Part shown: one piece after another, positions 13,155 through 14,940 of the stretch
Layout: each line of letters begins with the position of its first letter
Numbering within the stretch: position 1 is the first letter of the stretch
Notes under the pieces: model-generated
Databases searched by the model: none
The model's input: the letters and a program-made list of their open reading frames with translations, nothing else
Told to the model about the DNA's origin: nothing
Origin: Lachnospiraceae bacterium
Lineage (GTDB): Bacteria > Bacillota > Clostridia > Lachnospirales > Lachnospiraceae
DNA: 14,940 bases
Reading direction: 5' to 3'
Assembly: GCA_900764225.1 (NCBI GenBank)
Contig: CAAFNG010000011.1
Location: 1 to 14,940 of the forward strand
Made by a program: the position numbers and the translations under genes

Positions 13155-13199
13155 AAGGGCGCAGTTCACGAAAGAAAAAACAGAACATGCGTCCTTTTT
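13155..13199 (+). terminator. Intrinsic terminator after the HPr-like gene
   Basis: AAGGGCGCA (13155-13163) pairs with TGCGTCCTT (13188-13196) with one G-U, extended inward by GTTC/GAAC with a bulged A, and followed by further T to 13199. It isolates the HPr-like gene from the helicase gene. Confidence 0.8.
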
Positions 13200-13249
13200 G
13201 CTGTTTCCAGAAGTATTAATTGTCGGAAATGTCATGGCGGGAGTAAATG

Positions 13250-14940
13250 ATGGATAAGCCAAAAGTACGGATTTCAGTGAGAAATCTGGTGGAATTTATA
13301 TTGCGAAGCGGAGATCTGGATAACAGCCGGGGCTCCGGTGACAGGGAAGCCATGCTGAAAGGCGGGAGACTTCATAGAAAAATCCAGAGAAGCATGAAAG
13401 GAGACTACCAGGCGGAGGTTTCCCTGAAAAGAGAAAGTGAATATGAGGATGTGATCATTCAGGTAGAGGGACGAGCGGATGGAATCTTTACAGAAGAAGA
13501 GCTTATCTTTATTGATGAGATCAAGGGAACGTATGGGAATCTGCAGGCAATGGAGAAACCGGTTCCGGTTCACCGGGCGCAGGCTATGTGTTATGGTCTG
13601 ATCTACGGCGCGAGAGAAGGTCTGTCCAGGATTGGAATACAGATGACGTATTCACATCTTGACACAGAGGACACCCGGAGATTCCGTGAGGAATTTTCCA
13701 TGGAGGAGCTGGAGAACTGGTACCAGGAGCTTCTGGATGCTTATCATAAGTGGATCGCGTATTCACTTCAATGGAGGAGAGAGCGCAATGCGTCCATGAC
13801 AGACTTACAATTTCCTTTTCCATACAGAGAAGGGCAGCGCGAGATCGTCAGTGGCGTATACCATACGATCTCCAGTGGAAAGACGCTGTTTGTGCAGGCA
13901 CCTACAGGCGTAGGAAAAACCATGTCAGCAGTTTTTCCGGCGGTACGTGCTATCGGAGAAGGAAAAGGGGAGACACTTTTTTATCTTACAGCGAAGACGA
14001 TCACAGGAACGGTTGCCCAGGAAGCCTTTCATATTCTAAGGGAAAAAGGATTGAAATTCAAGGTAACTGTGATCACTGCGAAGGAAAAGATGTGTTTTAT
14101 GGATACGCCGGAGTGTATCCCAGAGAAATGTTCCTATGCGAAAGGGCATTTTGACAGAGTGAACGATGCTGTCTATGAACTGTGGACTTCCAGGGAGGTA
14201 TATTCCCGTGAAATACTTAGAGAGCATGCAGAGAAATGGAAGGTTTGTCCATTTGAAATGTGCCTGGATCTTGCTGTGTGGACAGACGGGGTGATCTGTG
14301 ATTACAATTATGCTTTTGATCCTAATGTACATCTGAAACGTTTTTTTGGTGAAAATATCTCAGGAGATTATATTTTTCTGATTGATGAGGCACATAATCT
14401 TGTGGAGCGTGGACGGGAAATGTACAGCGCAGATCTGTACCGTCAGGTTCTGCTGAAGCTTCGAAAAAAAGTACGAACTCCGTTTCCGAAGCTTGCAAGG
14501 GCACTGGATAAGGCCAGCCGTCAGATGCTGGAGCTTAAGGAGAACCTTGAAGAAGCGGGGAAGACTTACCAGGTTCTTCCAAACCCGGGACCTCTGCCGA
14601 TCACTTTTCTTACGATATCAGGAGAGCTGGAAGAAATACTGGAGGAGAAGAATCTTGAAGAAGAACTCCGCAGGGAAATTCTGGAATTCTATTTTACAGT
14701 GCGGGATTTCCTGAACGTGTCAGAGCTGGTAGATGAGAATTATGTTGTATATACGGAGTGCTGTGGTGATGAGGATATTCATCTGAGACTGTTTTGTGTA
14801 AACCCTGCAGGAAATCTGGGAGAATATCTCAAAAAAGGAAAAAGTGCCGTGTTTTTTTCCGCAACACTTTTTCCTATGCTTTATTACAGAGAGCTGCTTA
14901 CAACGGAAAAAGATGCCTATGGTATCTATGTGCGCTCACC
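13250..14940 (+). CDS. PD-(D/E)XK nuclease fused to XPD/DinG-type Fe-S helicase, 3'-truncated by the window
   Basis: Large DNA-processing enzyme, open from ATG 13250 to the window end with 563 residues seen and no stop. The start is supported by GGAG at 13240-13243; a second ATG at 13247, one codon upstream, is a possible alternative. Residues 1-170 form a Cas4/RecB-like nuclease domain: GGRLHRKIQ (38-46), GRADGIF (74-80), IDEIKG (88-93) with D77, E90 and K92 as metal-site residues, and QAMCY (111-115) as the QxxxY motif. From about 190 comes a superfamily 2 helicase: Walker A APTGVGKT (217-224), probable [4Fe-4S] cysteines C282, C289, C294 and C333, and DEAH (379-382). VFFSATLFP near the end is a later helicase motif. 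Expected activity is 5'-3' DNA unwinding with nuclease action, in repair. Whether it belongs to the SOS pair upstream is uncertain, as a terminator lies between. Confidence 0.9.
   Translation, partial: MDKPKVRISVRNLVEFILRSGDLDNSRGSGDREAMLKGGRLHRKIQRSMKGDYQAEVSLKRESEYEDVIIQVEGRADGIFTEEELIFIDEIKGTYGNLQAMEKPVPVHRAQAMCYGLIYGAREGLSRIGIQMTYSHLDTEDTRRFREEFSMEELENWYQELLDAYHKWIAYSLQWRRERNASMTDLQFPFPYREGQREIVSGVYHTISSGKTLFVQAPTGVGKTMSAVFPAVRAIGEGKGETLFYLTAKTITGTVAQEAFHILREKGLKFKVTVITAKEKMCFMDTPECIPEKCSYAKGHFDRVNDAVYELWTSREVYSREILREHAEKWKVCPFEMCLDLAVWTDGVICDYNYAFDPNVHLKRFFGENISGDYIFLIDEAHNLVERGREMYSADLYRQVLLKLRKKVRTPFPKLARALDKASRQMLELKENLEEAGKTYQVLPNPGPLPITFLTISGELEEILEEKNLEEELRREILEFYFTVRDFLNVSELVDENYVVYTECCGDEDIHLRLFCVNPAGNLGEYLKKGKSAVFFSATLFPMLYYRELLTTEKDAYGIYVRS

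Noticed and set aside
13182..13195. AGAACATGCGTCCT as a LexA box for the nuclease-helicase gene
   Set aside because: Only the GAAC half matches well, the GTTC half is lost, and the sequence is explained by the 3' arm of the terminator at 13155-13199. No promoter is recognisable around it.
13750..14154. A + strand frame of 134 codons
   Set aside because: It is an out-of-frame reading inside the nuclease-helicase gene, whose own frame is continuous from 13250 with nuclease and helicase motifs in the right order.

Overview
The window reads as ordinary chromosome from a low-to-mid G+C Gram-positive anaerobe, most likely a Lachnospiraceae-type Clostridia. That assignment is an inference from protein style, AT-rich 17-bp-spaced sigma-A promoters, strong GGAGG ribosome sites, a DeoR-regulated fructose PTS operon, a Clostridia-type aspartokinase, and the TIGR03916/TIGR03915 pair. 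No database search was run. Every recognised gene is on the + strand. No rRNA, tRNA, CRISPR array, transposase or phage gene was seen, and no gene-free stretch exceeds 300 bases.

Layout. (1) 1-1604: the end of pabB followed by pabC, making p-aminobenzoate for folate, closed by a strong terminator. (2) 1759-5805: a fructose operon from its own promoter: fruK, fruA (IIABC), a dedicated HPr, then a DeoR-type regulator behind an intrinsic terminator. Fructose is imported as fructose-1-phosphate and then phosphorylated to fructose-1,6-bisphosphate. (3) 5981-7685: larE (sulfur transferase for the nickel-pincer cofactor) and a uridine-phosphorylase-like gene whose Shine-Dalgarno lies in a terminator-like hairpin. 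(4) 7725-8453: trmO (tRNA t6A37 methylation) behind a strong leader hairpin. (5) 8473-8882: a cysteine-rich DUF2325 protein with a near-consensus promoter and two spaced palindromic operators. (6) 8951-10445: aspartokinase with a structured leader. (7) 10567-12779: a consensus promoter carrying two LexA-like boxes drives a radical-SAM/HhH protein (TIGR03916) and a TIGR03915/DUF4130 protein, a putative SOS-controlled DNA repair or modification pair. (8) 12835-13199: a small HPr-like protein lacking the His15 loop. (9) 13250-end: a large PD-(D/E)XK nuclease plus XPD/DinG-type Fe-S helicase fusion, cut by the window edge.

The most interesting points are the two complementary HPr variants and the LexA-like control of the little-characterised radical-SAM/DUF4130 pair, which sits close to a nuclease-helicase. 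In the fructose operon HPr, His15 is kept and the Ser46 position is Lys. In the downstream HPr-like protein, the serine-site motif KSILGLLSL is kept and the histidine site is gone.
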